64,000 bases of DNA from Mycobacterium sp. KBS0706 (GTDB taxonomy: Bacteria > Pseudomonadota > Alphaproteobacteria > DSM-16000 > Inquilinaceae). The stretch lies in NCBI RefSeq assembly GCF_005938675.2, contig NZ_VCCH02000003.1, forward strand, positions 124,001 to 188,000, written 5' to 3'. A program made the translations under genes and the position numbers. The notes below the pieces were generated by a model that saw only the letters and a program-made list of their open reading frames with translations, searched no databases and had not been told where the DNA came from. Positions 1 through 10,057 of this stretch are shown one piece after another (the stretch's first letter is position 1; the number at the start of each line of letters is the position of its first letter).

Positions 1-525
1 GAGCGGCAGCCATTTCAGCCGGAAGCCGATGAAGAACAGCAGCAGGATGCCCATGATCACAGGCGGCACGCCGGTCAGCAGGATGAAGGGCGTGGCGAAG
101 GCCCGCAGCCAATGCGGCGCCCGCGGCCAGGCGGCGACGGCGCCGAGCAGGTTGCCGATGACGAAGCTGAGGATCGTCGTCACCAGCAGCAGGCCGATGG
201 TCCAGGGCAGCGATTGCGCCAGCAGGTCGGCCACGGTCGACGGATAGCGGTACAGCGAATAGCCGAAATCCATCCGCACGATGTTGCCGAGATAGGTCCA
301 GTACTGGTGGTACAGCGGCTGGTCGAGGCCGAACTGCTGCTGCATCGAGGCGATGATCTTCTCCAGATCGGCCGGCGAGAAGCCGCCGGTGCGGGCCAGC
401 TCGCCGAACCGTTCGCGCAGCGCATTGCGGCTCGACAGGCGCGGAATGAAGAACACGATCGTCGAGGCGGCCCAGACCACCAGGACGAGGAACAGAAGGC
501 GTTTGATGACGAGCTTGAGGGTCAT
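1..525 (-). CDS. ABC transporter permease, DppB/OppB type (3' end outside window)
   Basis: Inner-membrane permease of a peptide/nickel-type ABC importer (BPD_transp_1 family). The reading frame from the ATG at 525 stays open to base 1, so only the first 175 residues are present. They start MTLKLVIKRLLFLVLVV, a first membrane segment, followed by the periplasmic loop typical of DppB proteins (FGLDQPLYHQYWTYL, then DFGYSLYRYP) and two further membrane segments. It lies 232 bp downstream of the solute-binding protein on the same strand, and its partner permease and ATPases are presumably beyond the window edge. Family assignment is firm; the transported substrate cannot be read from the sequence. 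Confidence 0.88.
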   Translation of the reverse strand, partial: MTLKLVIKRLLFLVLVVWAASTIVFFIPRLSSRNALRERFGELARTGGFSPADLEKIIASMQQQFGLDQPLYHQYWTYLGNIVRMDFGYSLYRYPSTVADLLAQSLPWTIGLLLVTTILSFVIGNLLGAVAAWPRAPHWLRAFATPFILLTGVPPVIMGILLLFFIGFRLKWLPL

Positions 526-562
526 GCCAGCGGCCTCTGAGTTCGGCTCTCCAGCCCTTTTT

Positions 563-658
563 CGTCATGGCGAGGACCCCGGCCTTGAGCCGGGGGACGT
601 GGCCATCCAGAGGCCGGTGCCGCTGGATGGCCGCGCCCCTTCGGGGCTCGCCATGACG
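563..658. repeat. long palindromic intergenic repeat (type C)
   Basis: Perfect 12-bp outer arms (CGTCATGGCGAG at 563-574 and CTCGCCATGACG at 647-658) enclose further hairpins, including a GGCCATCCAG/CTGGATGGCC pair. It sits between the solute-binding protein and the permease, where it could form a strong RNA hairpin and lower expression of the permease relative to the binding protein. The arms resemble, but are not the same as, the repeat at 24445 and 41570. Confidence 0.7.
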
Positions 659-757
659 GGTGGGTATTTCGGGCCGGTAATGTCACGGGAACGATCCTGC
701 TGTTGCCGTTCAGAGGAGGTGCGCGCCCGGCGGCGCGCACCTGTCACAGTCGGACGA

Positions 758-2551
758 CTACTGCGCCCCCGACGGCTGCAGCGACGTGATCACCAGCAGG
801 CCGGTATGAGCCCAGAACGCGCCGTTGGTGCCGCCGGCGATGTTCGAGGCGCTCGGCCAGCCCTTCCAGTAGTGGTTGTTGTACGGGATCCGATGCAGCC
901 ACTGGATCACCGGCACGTCGATCGTGTCGCGCCAGTAGATGCCGAGAGCCTTCGCGGCGCCCTCCTGGAACTTCGGATCGTCGGAGCTGAGCGGCGAGAT
1001 CTCGTCGAGGATCTTGTCCAGCTCAGGGTTCTTGTAACGCGAGAAGCGGTTGTTGCCGGCCGCCGAGCCGATCGTGCTGCTGTACTTGCCGTGGAAGAGG
1101 TTCAGCGCCTCGAACGGATCGTACAGGCTGGCGCCATGGCCGAAGAGATAGAGGCCGGGCTTGCCGTCGACCATGTTCTGGAAGGCGTCGGTGCCGAAGT
1201 TGACATTGGCGTCGAAGCCCGCCTGGCGCAGCATCTCGGCGAGGACCGGGGCGATGTCGCCATGGATGGTCTCGAAGGCCTGGATGGTGGCGTCGAAGGT
1301 CTTGCCGCCCTTCTCCCACAGGCCGTCGCCGTTCTTGCTGAAGCCGGCCTCGGTCATCAGCTTCTCGCTCTCGGCGACATCGAACTTGCCGGGCTGGTAC
1401 TTCTCCTCCTCCGCCTTCACGGCCGGGGAGTCGGCGAATTTCTGCAGGTTCGGATACAGCGGGAACGGATAGATCGTCGCGATCTTGGCGCCGTCATACA
1501 GCACCTCGTCGATCCGATCGCGGTCGATCGCCAGGCTGATCGCCTTGCGCACCCGCACGTCGTTGTAGGGCTCGAGCTGGGTGTTCATCCACAGCGAGTT
1601 CGGCCACCAGTCGAGATAGCCATAGGGCGATTCCGTGCCGGTCCAGGACTGGATGTCCTTGTTCTGCTCGACGATGTTGCCGATCACCTGGGCCCGCATG
1701 TCGACCGAGCTGTCGAACTCGTTGTTCACCAGCCGCTGCGCCACCGTGTCGATCGGCTGGTTCAGCACGTTGACGATGACGACGCGCTTCACCGCCGGCT
1801 GCGCCATCCGCCCTGCCTTCACCGCCCACCAGTCGGGGCGCAGGTCCATGATCTTCTGGTTGGCGTTCCAGGCGACGACATTGTAGGGGCCGGAATGCGG
1901 GATCTGGTCGAGGCCCACGGCCGCGGTCGGGTTCGGCTGGGCCGATTCCCATTCCGCCGGCACGATCGGCAGGCCGGTGTCGAACTTCTCGGTCAGCACC
2001 TCGAATTTGAAGCGCGGCGCCGGCTGCTTGAACTTGACCTCGACGGTCAGGTCGTCCTTGGCGCTGACGCTGTCGACGAATTGCTGGAAATGCGCGTGAT
2101 AGGGCAGCGTCTCATACTTCATCTGCCCTTCGAAGGTGTAGACCACGTCCTTGGACGTGACCGGCTTGCCGTCGCTCCACTTGGCATCCTTGTTGAGCTT
2201 GATCTCGAGCGTGGTGAAGTCCGGCGTGGTGTATTCCATGCTGTCGGCCAGCCACGGCACGAACTCGCCCTTGAAGATGGCGAAATACATCAGCGGCTCG
2301 AACAGCAGGTTGTTGCCTTCCTGATGCGTGTAGCCCGGCAGCACCCAGGGATTGGTGGTGCCGATCGACGTGCCGCCGGCAACGCCCCAGCCGAGCACGA
2401 GCGTCTGGTTGCGCGGAACGTTCGGCAGCGCGCCCTTGGGCGTGATCTCCTGCGCGGCCGGCAGGCCGGCATTCTGCGCGACCGCCGCGGCCGGCGCGAT
2501 GATCGCCGCCGCGGCGAGCACAAGGCCGGCGAGGCGTTTCAGATTGACCAT
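758..2551 (-). CDS. ABC transporter substrate-binding protein, family 5 (DppA/OppA-like)
   Basis: Periplasmic solute-binding protein of a peptide-class ABC importer, 597 residues. The chosen ATG at 2551 is preceded by an AGGGAGGAG ribosome site and opens a signal peptide (MVNLKRLAGLVLAAAAII, probable cleavage after AVA near residue 26). The SBP_bac_5 fold is visible in the repeated signature regions, for example NLLFEPLMYF, the WSDGKPVTSKDVVYTFE block, and VRKAISLAIDRDRI. At about 600 residues it is slightly longer than many DppA proteins but normal for the family. It is cotranscribed or closely linked with the permease downstream and preceded by the GntR regulator gene. Ligand unknown: dipeptides, oligopeptides, opines and glycosides are all transported by this family. 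Confidence 0.9.
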   Translation of the reverse strand: MVNLKRLAGLVLAAAAIIAPAAAVAQNAGLPAAQEITPKGALPNVPRNQTLVLGWGVAGGTSIGTTNPWVLPGYTHQEGNNLLFEPLMYFAIFKGEFVPWLADSMEYTTPDFTTLEIKLNKDAKWSDGKPVTSKDVVYTFEGQMKYETLPYHAHFQQFVDSVSAKDDLTVEVKFKQPAPRFKFEVLTEKFDTGLPIVPAEWESAQPNPTAAVGLDQIPHSGPYNVVAWNANQKIMDLRPDWWAVKAGRMAQPAVKRVVIVNVLNQPIDTVAQRLVNNEFDSSVDMRAQVIGNIVEQNKDIQSWTGTESPYGYLDWWPNSLWMNTQLEPYNDVRVRKAISLAIDRDRIDEVLYDGAKIATIYPFPLYPNLQKFADSPAVKAEEEKYQPGKFDVAESEKLMTEAGFSKNGDGLWEKGGKTFDATIQAFETIHGDIAPVLAEMLRQAGFDANVNFGTDAFQNMVDGKPGLYLFGHGASLYDPFEALNLFHGKYSSTIGSAAGNNRFSRYKNPELDKILDEISPLSSDDPKFQEGAAKALGIYWRDTIDVPVIQWLHRIPYNNHYWKGWPSASNIAGGTNGAFWAHTGLLVITSLQPSGAQ

Positions 2552-2795
2552 AGGACAGATCTCCTCCCTGTGATTGTCGAATGGTGCAAATGTCGCTCTT
2601 TGCACCTTTTGGGCGCCCTTCCGGTGCGACGAAGCGCCCCCTTCCCACAAAGTCAAAAGATCTCACCACCCGACCAACAGTCATCGATCGAGCAAGATGC
2701 GCTTCCCGTCCGGAAACGCTATGTCCGGTGGCTTCCTGCTTTCCTCCTATTGCCGCGATATTGCCCATCTAAAGCAATTCGCATCTTGTATATTT

Positions 2796-2803
2796 TGTCG
2801 ACA
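2796..2803. promoter_or_regulatory. TGTCGACA palindrome upstream of the binding-protein gene
   Basis: An 8-bp perfect palindrome preceded by TT, in the 265-bp gap between the GntR gene and the solute-binding-protein gene. The same TTTGTCGA core occurs in the dyad upstream of the GntR gene (3612-3619), so both may be bound by that regulator. Inferred from matching sequence only. Confidence 0.35.
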
Positions 2804-2816
2804 GCCTAGGTCAGTT

Positions 2817-3584
2817 TCACGGGTGGCTCAACTCTTTCTGGTTGTTGCGGCGCGCCGCCCGCATCTGCTCGATGATGTGGCGGCCGGATCCTTCGACATG
2901 GCGGGCGATCACGGCCGCCGCCGCGTCCGCGTCATGAGCCTTGATCGCGTCCAGGACATCCTGATGGTCCCGCATCACCGTCGCCTGGCGGCCGAGCGAG
3001 ATCGGCAGCCGCCGGCTGATCGCACGCAGGATCTCGCGGTGCTTCCACCACAGATCGACGGCGTGCCGGTTGTAGTGGCGCTCATACATCGTGTGGTGGA
3101 ACTGGGTGTCGAGCAGCGAGTGGCGCAGCGGGTCGGCATAGTTGAGCCGCAGCATCTCGGCGTGCAGCGCCTCCAGCGCGGCGATGTCGGCCTCGGTGGC
3201 GATGCCGACGAACCAGCGCGTCAGCGCCGGCTCGATCAGGACCTCGATCTCATAGACGTCGCGGATGAAATCCTGGTCGATCGGCCGCACCCGCGCGCCG
3301 CGATTGGCGGCCATCACGACGAAGCCCTCGCCGCGCAGCTGCTGCAGCGCCTCGCGCACCGGGTTGGTCGAGGTGCCGTGCCGCTCGGCGAGATCGGCGA
3401 CGATCAGGCGGGCATTGGCCGGGATGCGGCCCGAGATGATGTCCTCGCGGATCGCCTCATAGACCGAGGCCTCGCGGTCCGGCGCCTGGAAGGTGGGCAC
3501 GTCCACGCCAGGGCTCGCGCCCATGGGCTGTGCCTCGCCGCCGACTTCCGATGTCGATCGATGTCCAGCCTCGGGGCCCGGCAC
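2817..3584 (-). CDS. GntR-family transcriptional regulator (FCD domain)
   Basis: DNA-binding regulator of the FadR subfamily, 255 residues. Residues about 38-100 form the winged helix-turn-helix (SVYEAIREDIISGRIPANARL, LAERHGTSTNPVREALQQL), and about 110-235 the all-helical FCD effector domain, with metal-ligand-like histidines in DTQFHHTMYERHYNRH. I chose the GTG at 3584 because a strong GGAGG lies five bases upstream; an internal ATG at 3524 would also keep the whole domain. It is read toward the ABC importer genes and very likely controls them and itself; members of this group usually respond to small carboxylic acids or amino-acid derivatives. The ligand is unknown. Confidence 0.88.
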   Translation of the reverse strand: MPGPEAGHRSTSEVGGEAQPMGASPGVDVPTFQAPDREASVYEAIREDIISGRIPANARLIVADLAERHGTSTNPVREALQQLRGEGFVVMAANRGARVRPIDQDFIRDVYEIEVLIEPALTRWFVGIATEADIAALEALHAEMLRLNYADPLRHSLLDTQFHHTMYERHYNRHAVDLWWKHREILRAISRRLPISLGRQATVMRDHQDVLDAIKAHDADAAAAVIARHVEGSGRHIIEQMRAARRNNQKELSHP

Positions 3585-3597
3585 GCGATCCTCCGAA

Positions 3598-3632
3598 TTT
3601 CGTGTACGATCTTTGTCGAAATCGACACGAAA
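3598..3632. promoter_or_regulatory. nested dyad, probable GntR operator
   Basis: Outer arms TTTCGTGT (3598-3605) and ACACGAAA (3625-3632) are perfect inverted repeats. Overlapping them is a second palindrome, TGTCGA-AA-TCGACA (3614-3627), and a further TGTCGA half site follows at 3633. The dyad lies 14 bp upstream of the GntR start codon, the usual place for an autoregulatory operator. Binding by the adjacent regulator is inference. Confidence 0.55.
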
Positions 3633-3662
3633 TGTCGAGCCTGAAGCGCGACCGGGCTCGAT

Positions 3663-4337
3663 CTATTCAGCGGCGTCGCCGGGGCCGGACGCGTGCCATC
3701 CGATCCGGCCGGCCAGCTCGGCCATCACGGCCTCGAACATCTTGGTGGTCAGGCGCCCGGTCTGGGTGTTGTAGCGGCTGACGTGATAGCTGTCGGCCAG
3801 CAGGATCCCATCGGGCAGGACGTGCATCGCGCCATGCGCGAACTTCACCCGGGCGACGGGGAGCCCGTACAGCCGCACGACGGCGTTGTGAGCGACCAGG
3901 CCGAGGGCCAGGATCGCCTTCACGCCCGTCATCGCCTCCCGCTCCGCCTTCAGGAAGCGGCTGCAGCTGCGGATCTCCGCCGGCGTCGGCAGGTTCTCCG
4001 GAGGCACGCATCGGACCGCGTTGGCGATCCGCACGCCGGTCAGCCGCAGGCCGTCGCCGGGATCCTCCCCATATGCGCCCTGCGCCAGGCCGAACTTCAG
4101 CAGGGTCGCGTAGAGCAGCTTGCCGGCATGATCGCCGGTGAAGGGACGCCCGGTGCGGTTCGCCCCCTTGACGCCCGGGGCGAGGCCGAGCACCAGCAGC
4201 GGCGCGCCCTGCGGCCCCCAGCTCGGCACCGGTGCGTTGTGCCAAGCCGGCCATTTCTGCCGATTGGCCTCGCGGTAGCTCACGAGGCGCGGACAAAGCG
4301 GGCAATTGCGGCCCGGCGCTGAGGTCATTTCGGTCAT
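3663..4337 (-). CDS. uracil-DNA glycosylase, family 5 (UDGb)
   Basis: DNA repair enzyme that removes uracil, and in characterised family-5 members also other deaminated bases, from DNA. The 224-residue product carries the UDG superfamily motif GLAPGVKGANRTGRPFTGD near residue 50 and the terminal motif HVSRYNTQTGR near residue 190. The N-terminal CPLCPRL and a later pair of cysteines (RCVPP, SCSRF) fit the four-cysteine iron-sulfur site of the thermophile-type enzymes. The catalytic Asp of family 1 is absent, as expected for family 5. An upstream GTG at 4355 would add six residues; I prefer the ATG at 4337, which is uncertain. Confidence 0.88.
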   Translation of the reverse strand: MTEMTSAPGRNCPLCPRLVSYREANRQKWPAWHNAPVPSWGPQGAPLLVLGLAPGVKGANRTGRPFTGDHAGKLLYATLLKFGLAQGAYGEDPGDGLRLTGVRIANAVRCVPPENLPTPAEIRSCSRFLKAEREAMTGVKAILALGLVAHNAVVRLYGLPVARVKFAHGAMHVLPDGILLADSYHVSRYNTQTGRLTTKMFEAVMAELAGRIGWHASGPGDAAE

Positions 4338-4488
4338 CGGTCGTCGCTGCTGCACGAGGGATTCGGGACGTTTCTAGCATGGCCGCGCCGCCCCTCGCCT
4401 CGGCCGACGCGGCGCTCTAAGATCGGCATGATCCGGAGGTTCCCGTCGGACCTGACCGCCGCCCCTCCCGGATCGCATGAGGGGATGC

Positions 4489-4941
4489 ATGCTCCAGGCC
4501 TCCAGGGACCGACGCCCGCTGTCCAGCCGCGACCCCGACAGCCTGCGCATGCCCGGGCTCGCGATCGCCCTCCACGCTCTCGGCATCCTCCTGTTCGTCG
4601 CCGGGCTGCTGGTCGGCCTGGTCCTGGCCTATCGGCTGTTCGGCACCGCCGACCTGCTCGGGCAGGTCTCCGCCCTGATCCCCGACCGGCCGACCGACAC
4701 GCTGGGGCTGCCGGACGCCCGCATCGCCGCCCTCGCCGACATGATCGGCGACGGGCCGGGCCTGAGCCGGCAACTGCGGACCGAGGCCTGGACCATGGGC
4801 TGCGGCGCCGTGGCCGCGGGGCTGGTGCTGTGGCTGCTCTGCGCCGGCCTGGCATCGACCCTGGCCCGGCTGCAGCGGATCGAGGCGACGCTGCAGCTCG
4901 GCCCGGGCCGGGCCTCGCGTCAGGAATTCACGAAGGAATAA
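4489..4941 (+). CDS. small membrane protein of unknown function
   Basis: Predicted 150-residue protein with two clear membrane segments: about residues 25-50 (LAIALHALGILLFVAGLLVG) and 105-125 (GCGAVAAGLVLWLLCAGLAS), separated by a soluble loop of about 55 residues. I do not recognise the family. The ATG at 4489 follows GAGGGG by five bases; an in-frame ATG at 4477 lacks a good ribosome site. It is divergent from the uracil-DNA glycosylase and 66 bp upstream of another small unknown gene on the same strand. Confidence 0.55.
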   Translation: MLQASRDRRPLSSRDPDSLRMPGLAIALHALGILLFVAGLLVGLVLAYRLFGTADLLGQVSALIPDRPTDTLGLPDARIAALADMIGDGPGLSRQLRTEAWTMGCGAVAAGLVLWLLCAGLASTLARLQRIEATLQLGPGRASRQEFTKE

Positions 4942-5007
4942 CGCTTTCTGTCCTATTCCGCGTCGAACCGGGCGTCGCCCTCAAAGCACCGGATCGAGGT
5001 GGAGCAT

Positions 5008-5301
5008 ATGACCGGAGGCCAGGGCCGCGAGCCGCGCGCCGATATCGCCGACTGGGCCGCCCGCTACCTGGAGCGGCTGGACCGGCCCTTCGACGACTGG
5101 GAGGCCGATTTCTTCCGCCGCGGCTGCAGCTTCCTGTCGCGCCGGCTGGCCGCCGGCGCCGCCTCCAATTGGCGGTCCCTGATCCTGTCGCCGGACCACC
5201 GCGCCGAAGTCTATTCCGGCCCGCTCGCCGCCCGCCCGCTGACGGTCGAGGAGACCGAACGGTTCCGGGGCATGCTGCAGCGGATCGCGCGGGAGGGATG
5301 A
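5008..5301 (+). CDS. conserved-looking small soluble protein, function unknown
   Basis: A 97-residue, charged, probably helical cytoplasmic protein with no signal peptide or membrane segment. It is rich in Arg, Asp, Glu and Trp (for example DWEADFFRRG and RLDRPFDDW). No family recognised. The ATG at 5008 has the purine-rich GAGGTGGAG upstream; a GTG at 4999 would add three residues. Codon use resembles its neighbours, which supports it being a real gene. Confidence 0.5.
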   Translation: MTGGQGREPRADIADWAARYLERLDRPFDDWEADFFRRGCSFLSRRLAAGAASNWRSLILSPDHRAEVYSGPLAARPLTVEETERFRGMLQRIAREG

Positions 5302-5401
5302 GGGGCCGACACCGCGTGAGCCGGGCGTGCCGAAGTCACGGCCGATCATGCGAAAAAAGAAAGGCCCGCCGAAGCGGACCCTGCTCTTTCATCCTGCGAA
5401 C

Positions 5402-5477
<76 letters not shown>

Positions 5478-5545
5478 GTTCGCTCGGGACGGCCGGTGAT
5501 ATAGCCGCCGGCTGGACGGGTTGCAACCCTTTCTTCACGAAAGCC

Positions 5546-7405
5546 TCAACCTTTGTCGGCGCCGTCCCCCGGTGCGGCCGACAGCAGCCGCCGGCCGGAC
5601 TCGCGCTGCTGGCATTCCAGCAGGATGTCGCGCGCGATCGGCGCCGCGTATTCGCTGCCGCCGCCGCCATGCTCGACGATCACCGAGCAGGCATAGCGCG
5701 GCGCGCCGACCGGGGCGTAGGCGACGAACCAGGCGTGATGGCGCTGGTTCCACGGCCAGTTGTCCGGGTTCACCCCGGCGGCGCGTTCGGCCATGGTGAT
5801 GCGGCGGACCTGGCTGGTGCCGCTCTTGCCGCCCATCTCCATGCCCTTCTGCTTGATCTGCGACCGCTTGCCGGTGCCGCGGGTCATCACCGCCACCGTG
5901 CCCTCGATCACCGTGTCGATATGGCTCTTGGCGACGCCGATCGACGGCACGTCCGGCACCTCGGGCATCCCGTCCGCGCCGACCGCCATGACCAGGCGCG
6001 GCACCACCGCCTTGCCGCCGTTCACCAGCCGCGCGGTCATGGTGGCGAGCTGCAGCGGCGTCGCCAGCACATAGCCCTGGCCGATGCCCGCGATCAGCGA
6101 TTCGCCGAGCTGCCAGGAGGTGCCCATGGCGCCCTCCTTCCAGGCCTTGGTCGGCATCAGCCCCGGCCGCTCATTCGGCAGGTCGACGCCCAGCTTCTGG
6201 CCGATGCCGAACTTGTTCGCGCCCTCGGCCAGCCGGTCGATGCCGAGGCGCCGCGCCATCTCGTAGAAATAGACGTCGCAGGACTGGGCCATGGCGTCGA
6301 CCACGTTCAGGCTGCCATGGCCGCCGCGCTTCCAGCAGTGGAAGCGGTGGTCGCCGAGATCGACATAGCCGGGGCAGAACACGCGCTGGTCCGGCGTCAC
6401 CACCCCCGCCTCCAGCGCCGTCGCCGCCACCGCGATCTTGAAGGTCGACCCCGGCGGGTACTGGCCGTTGATCACCTTGTTGTTGAGGATGCCGTACGGA
6501 TCCTCGACCAGGCGGCGCCAATCGGCCGTGCTGATGCCGTTCGGGAACAGGTTGGCGTCGTAGGACGGGTGGGACGCCATGGCCAGCACGTCGCCATTGT
6601 GCACGTCCATGATCACGGCGGCGGCGCTGAACTCGGTCTTCAGCCGCTCCATGACGTAGCGCTGCAGCTCGAAATCGATGGTCAGCCGCACCTCCTGGCC
6701 CGGCTTGCCCTCCTCCCGGTTGATCTCGCGGATCACCCGGCCGACGGCGTTGACCTCGACCTGGCTGGACCCGGCGACGCCGCGCAGGCCGGTCTCGTAT
6801 TGCCGCTCGACCCCCGACTTGCCGATGCGGAAGCCGGGCAGGCTCAGCACCGGCTCGCCGGTCAGGTCGGCCTCGGCCACGGCGCCGACATAGCCGATGA
6901 TATGGGCCATCTCGACGCCGAAGGGGTAGCGGCGGGATTCGCCGACCTCGATCGACAGGCCCGGCAGTTCAGGGCCGTTGACGTCGATCCAGGAGACCTG
7001 GTCCCAGCTGAGATTCTCCTTCACCGTCACCGGCACGAAGGCGCGGCGGCGCTTGACGTCGCGGACGATGCGGGCGAGGTCGGCATCGGTCAGCGGCACC
7101 CCCTGCCCCAGCCTGCCGAGCACGCCCTGGAGGTCCTTCGCCTGCTCCGCCACCAGCACGACCCGGAAGTTCTGATCGTTGACCGCGAGCTGGGTGCCGA
7201 AACGGTCGGTGATCAGGCCGCGCGACGGGGCCAGCAGCCGCATGTTGATGCGGTTCGATTCGGCCAGGACCTTGTAGCGGTCGCTCTCCTCGACCTGCAG
7301 GTAGTAGAGCCGCCCGCCCAGCACGCCGAGCAGGCCGAGCTTCAGCCCGCCGAGGGCGAAGGCGCGGCGGGTGAAGCCGCGGGAGCGGTCGGCGTCGCGG
7401 TCCAC
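5546..7405 (-). CDS. mrdA: penicillin-binding protein 2 (peptidoglycan transpeptidase)
   Basis: Class B transpeptidase of the elongasome that cross-links lateral-wall peptidoglycan; anchored in the inner membrane with a periplasmic catalytic domain. The 619-residue protein has a membrane anchor at about residues 14-36, a dimerisation domain at about 60-230, and the penicillin-binding motifs S320-TFK, S375-CD and K527-SGT, all intact. The GTG start at 7405 overlaps the mreD stop (TAGTG), so the two are translationally coupled. The partner rodA (mrdB), which usually follows mrdA, is not here: the next gene on this strand is tRNA-Lys. Confidence 0.97.
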   Translation of the reverse strand: MDRDADRSRGFTRRAFALGGLKLGLLGVLGGRLYYLQVEESDRYKVLAESNRINMRLLAPSRGLITDRFGTQLAVNDQNFRVVLVAEQAKDLQGVLGRLGQGVPLTDADLARIVRDVKRRRAFVPVTVKENLSWDQVSWIDVNGPELPGLSIEVGESRRYPFGVEMAHIIGYVGAVAEADLTGEPVLSLPGFRIGKSGVERQYETGLRGVAGSSQVEVNAVGRVIREINREEGKPGQEVRLTIDFELQRYVMERLKTEFSAAAVIMDVHNGDVLAMASHPSYDANLFPNGISTADWRRLVEDPYGILNNKVINGQYPPGSTFKIAVAATALEAGVVTPDQRVFCPGYVDLGDHRFHCWKRGGHGSLNVVDAMAQSCDVYFYEMARRLGIDRLAEGANKFGIGQKLGVDLPNERPGLMPTKAWKEGAMGTSWQLGESLIAGIGQGYVLATPLQLATMTARLVNGGKAVVPRLVMAVGADGMPEVPDVPSIGVAKSHIDTVIEGTVAVMTRGTGKRSQIKQKGMEMGGKSGTSQVRRITMAERAAGVNPDNWPWNQRHHAWFVAYAPVGAPRYACSVIVEHGGGGSEYAAPIARDILLECQQRESGRRLLSAAPGDGADKG

Positions 7406-7923
7406 TAGTCCACCGCCCGCAGGAAGCCGCGATGCACCTGGATGAACAGCCAGGCCAGCGGCGGGAAGATGGCGATGGTCAGGACCAGCCGGATCAGGAG
7501 CGGCCGCGGCGGCACGATCGCGACGTCGTACAGGCTGACGCCGATCCATTCGACCAGGGTGACGACGGTCGCCAGCACGGCATAGCCCAGCCACAGCACC
7601 GCGAAGGGCCGCCCGGCCAGGAAGCGGCGCTGGCGCAGCAGCACCCATTGGCACAAGAGCAGGATCAGGGCGTGCAGCCCTATCGGCGAATCGGTCAGGG
7701 CGTCGTGCAGCAGCCCGACCAGGAAGATCAGCCACATCGGCATCAGGTCGGGCCGGTGCACGCCCCAGTAATAGACCGAGGCCAGCGGCAGCAGCGGCGC
7801 GATCGCGCTGTAATAGGGCAGCTGCGTGGGCGTCACCCCGACCAGCACCAGGATCAGCGTCACCGCCCCCGGGGCGGCGTGGCGCGCGGCGAGGTCGAGC
7901 TTGTGCAGCAGGTCCCCGGTCAT
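7405..7923 (-). CDS. mreD: rod shape-determining protein MreD
   Basis: Inner-membrane component of the rod complex, 172 residues with about five membrane segments. MreD is poorly conserved, so the call rests on size, hydrophobicity and position between mreC and mrdA. Its start overlaps the end of mreC by four bases and its stop overlaps the mrdA start by one, showing tight translational coupling. It links cytoplasmic MreB to MreC and PBP2 in the elongation machinery. Confidence 0.9.
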   Translation of the reverse strand: MTGDLLHKLDLAARHAAPGAVTLILVLVGVTPTQLPYYSAIAPLLPLASVYYWGVHRPDLMPMWLIFLVGLLHDALTDSPIGLHALILLLCQWVLLRQRRFLAGRPFAVLWLGYAVLATVVTLVEWIGVSLYDVAIVPPRPLLIRLVLTIAIFPPLAWLFIQVHRGFLRAVD

Positions 7924-8798
7924 TGCGGGAAGCCGGGCACCGGCTGCATCGCCATCCCGGGATCGAGCGCGCGGAAATCGACGACCTTGACGTAGGTGAC
8001 GGCCTCGAGCGGCTCGATCGGCTGGATCCGGACGGCGCTGTCCTGGGCGGCGGCGACGATGCCGACCGGCAGGCCGGTCGGGAACATGCCGCCATTGCCG
8101 GAGGTGACGATGCGGTCGCCGACCCGGATCGACGCGTCCGGCGGCAGGTACAGGAGCCGCGGCCGGTCGGTGTTGTCGCCCCCGATGATGGCGCGCTGCT
8201 GGGTGCGCTCGACCACCACCGGGATGCGGGCGTTGAGGTCGGTGATCAGCAGCACCCGGGCGGAGCGATCGCCGGTCTGCACGATCCGGCCGATCAGCCC
8301 GCGGCCGCCGAGCACCGCCTGGCCGTCGCGGATGCCGTTGGCGGCGCCGAGATTGATCGTCAGGCTGCGCACGAAGGCGCCGCCATTGTCGGCCACCACC
8401 CGGGCGGTCAGGAAGGAATGGGCCGAATCCGGGGTGTAGTTCAGCAGGTTGCGCAGGGTCAGGTTCTCGGCCTCGAGCCGGAACGCGACATCCTGGTACT
8501 GCCGCAGCGTCGTCACCTCCTGCCGCAGCCGGGCATTCTCGCCGCGGATGTCGGACAGGCTCTGCAGCTCCGTCACCATGCGGGCGACGCTGGCGGCCGG
8601 GCGCGACATGGCGTCGAGGATCGGCGCCACCGCATCGACCACCCGGGCGCGGACGCCGTCGAACAGGACGGCGTCGATCTTGCCGACCATCAGCAGGCTG
8701 ATCGCGGCGAACAGCAGCAGGCCGAAGGAGAATCGGTGCGCGACGGCCCTGAGCGCCGCGATGCGAACCGCCGGTCTGCTCCGCTGCATCACCCGCAT
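7920..8798 (-). CDS. mreC: rod shape-determining protein MreC
   Basis: Bitopic periplasmic protein that activates PBP2 and couples it to MreB. The 292-residue protein has a short cytoplasmic N-terminus, one membrane segment at about residues 22-42 (FSFGLLLFAAISLLMVG), a coiled coil at about 70-110 (ENARLRQEVTTLRQYQ), and the beta-rich MreC domain with typical elements such as LLNYTPD and GDRIVTSGNGGMFPTGLPVG. It lies between mreB and mreD, overlapping mreD by four bases. Confidence 0.95.
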   Translation of the reverse strand: MRVMQRSRPAVRIAALRAVAHRFSFGLLLFAAISLLMVGKIDAVLFDGVRARVVDAVAPILDAMSRPAASVARMVTELQSLSDIRGENARLRQEVTTLRQYQDVAFRLEAENLTLRNLLNYTPDSAHSFLTARVVADNGGAFVRSLTINLGAANGIRDGQAVLGGRGLIGRIVQTGDRSARVLLITDLNARIPVVVERTQQRAIIGGDNTDRPRLLYLPPDASIRVGDRIVTSGNGGMFPTGLPVGIVAAAQDSAVRIQPIEPLEAVTYVKVVDFRALDPGMAMQPVPGFPQ

Positions 8799-8875
8799 GT
8801 TCCGTCCGCCACTGGCCCGTCCCGGCGGGGGCTATGGCCCCCGCGACGGTTTTACCACAAAGGTCGTTTCACGAC

Positions 8876-10042
<1,167 letters not shown>

Positions 10043-10057
10043 TCATGGCACCCGGGA

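Noticed and set aside
353..2809. Plus-strand open frame of more than 800 codons opposite the ABC binding-protein gene
   Set aside because: Antisense artefact of high G+C: composition is Arg/Gly/Ala/His-heavy and no domain is visible, while the minus strand encodes a complete family-5 binding protein. The same applies to the long frames at 8834-11773, 16587-19529 and 56203-60048.
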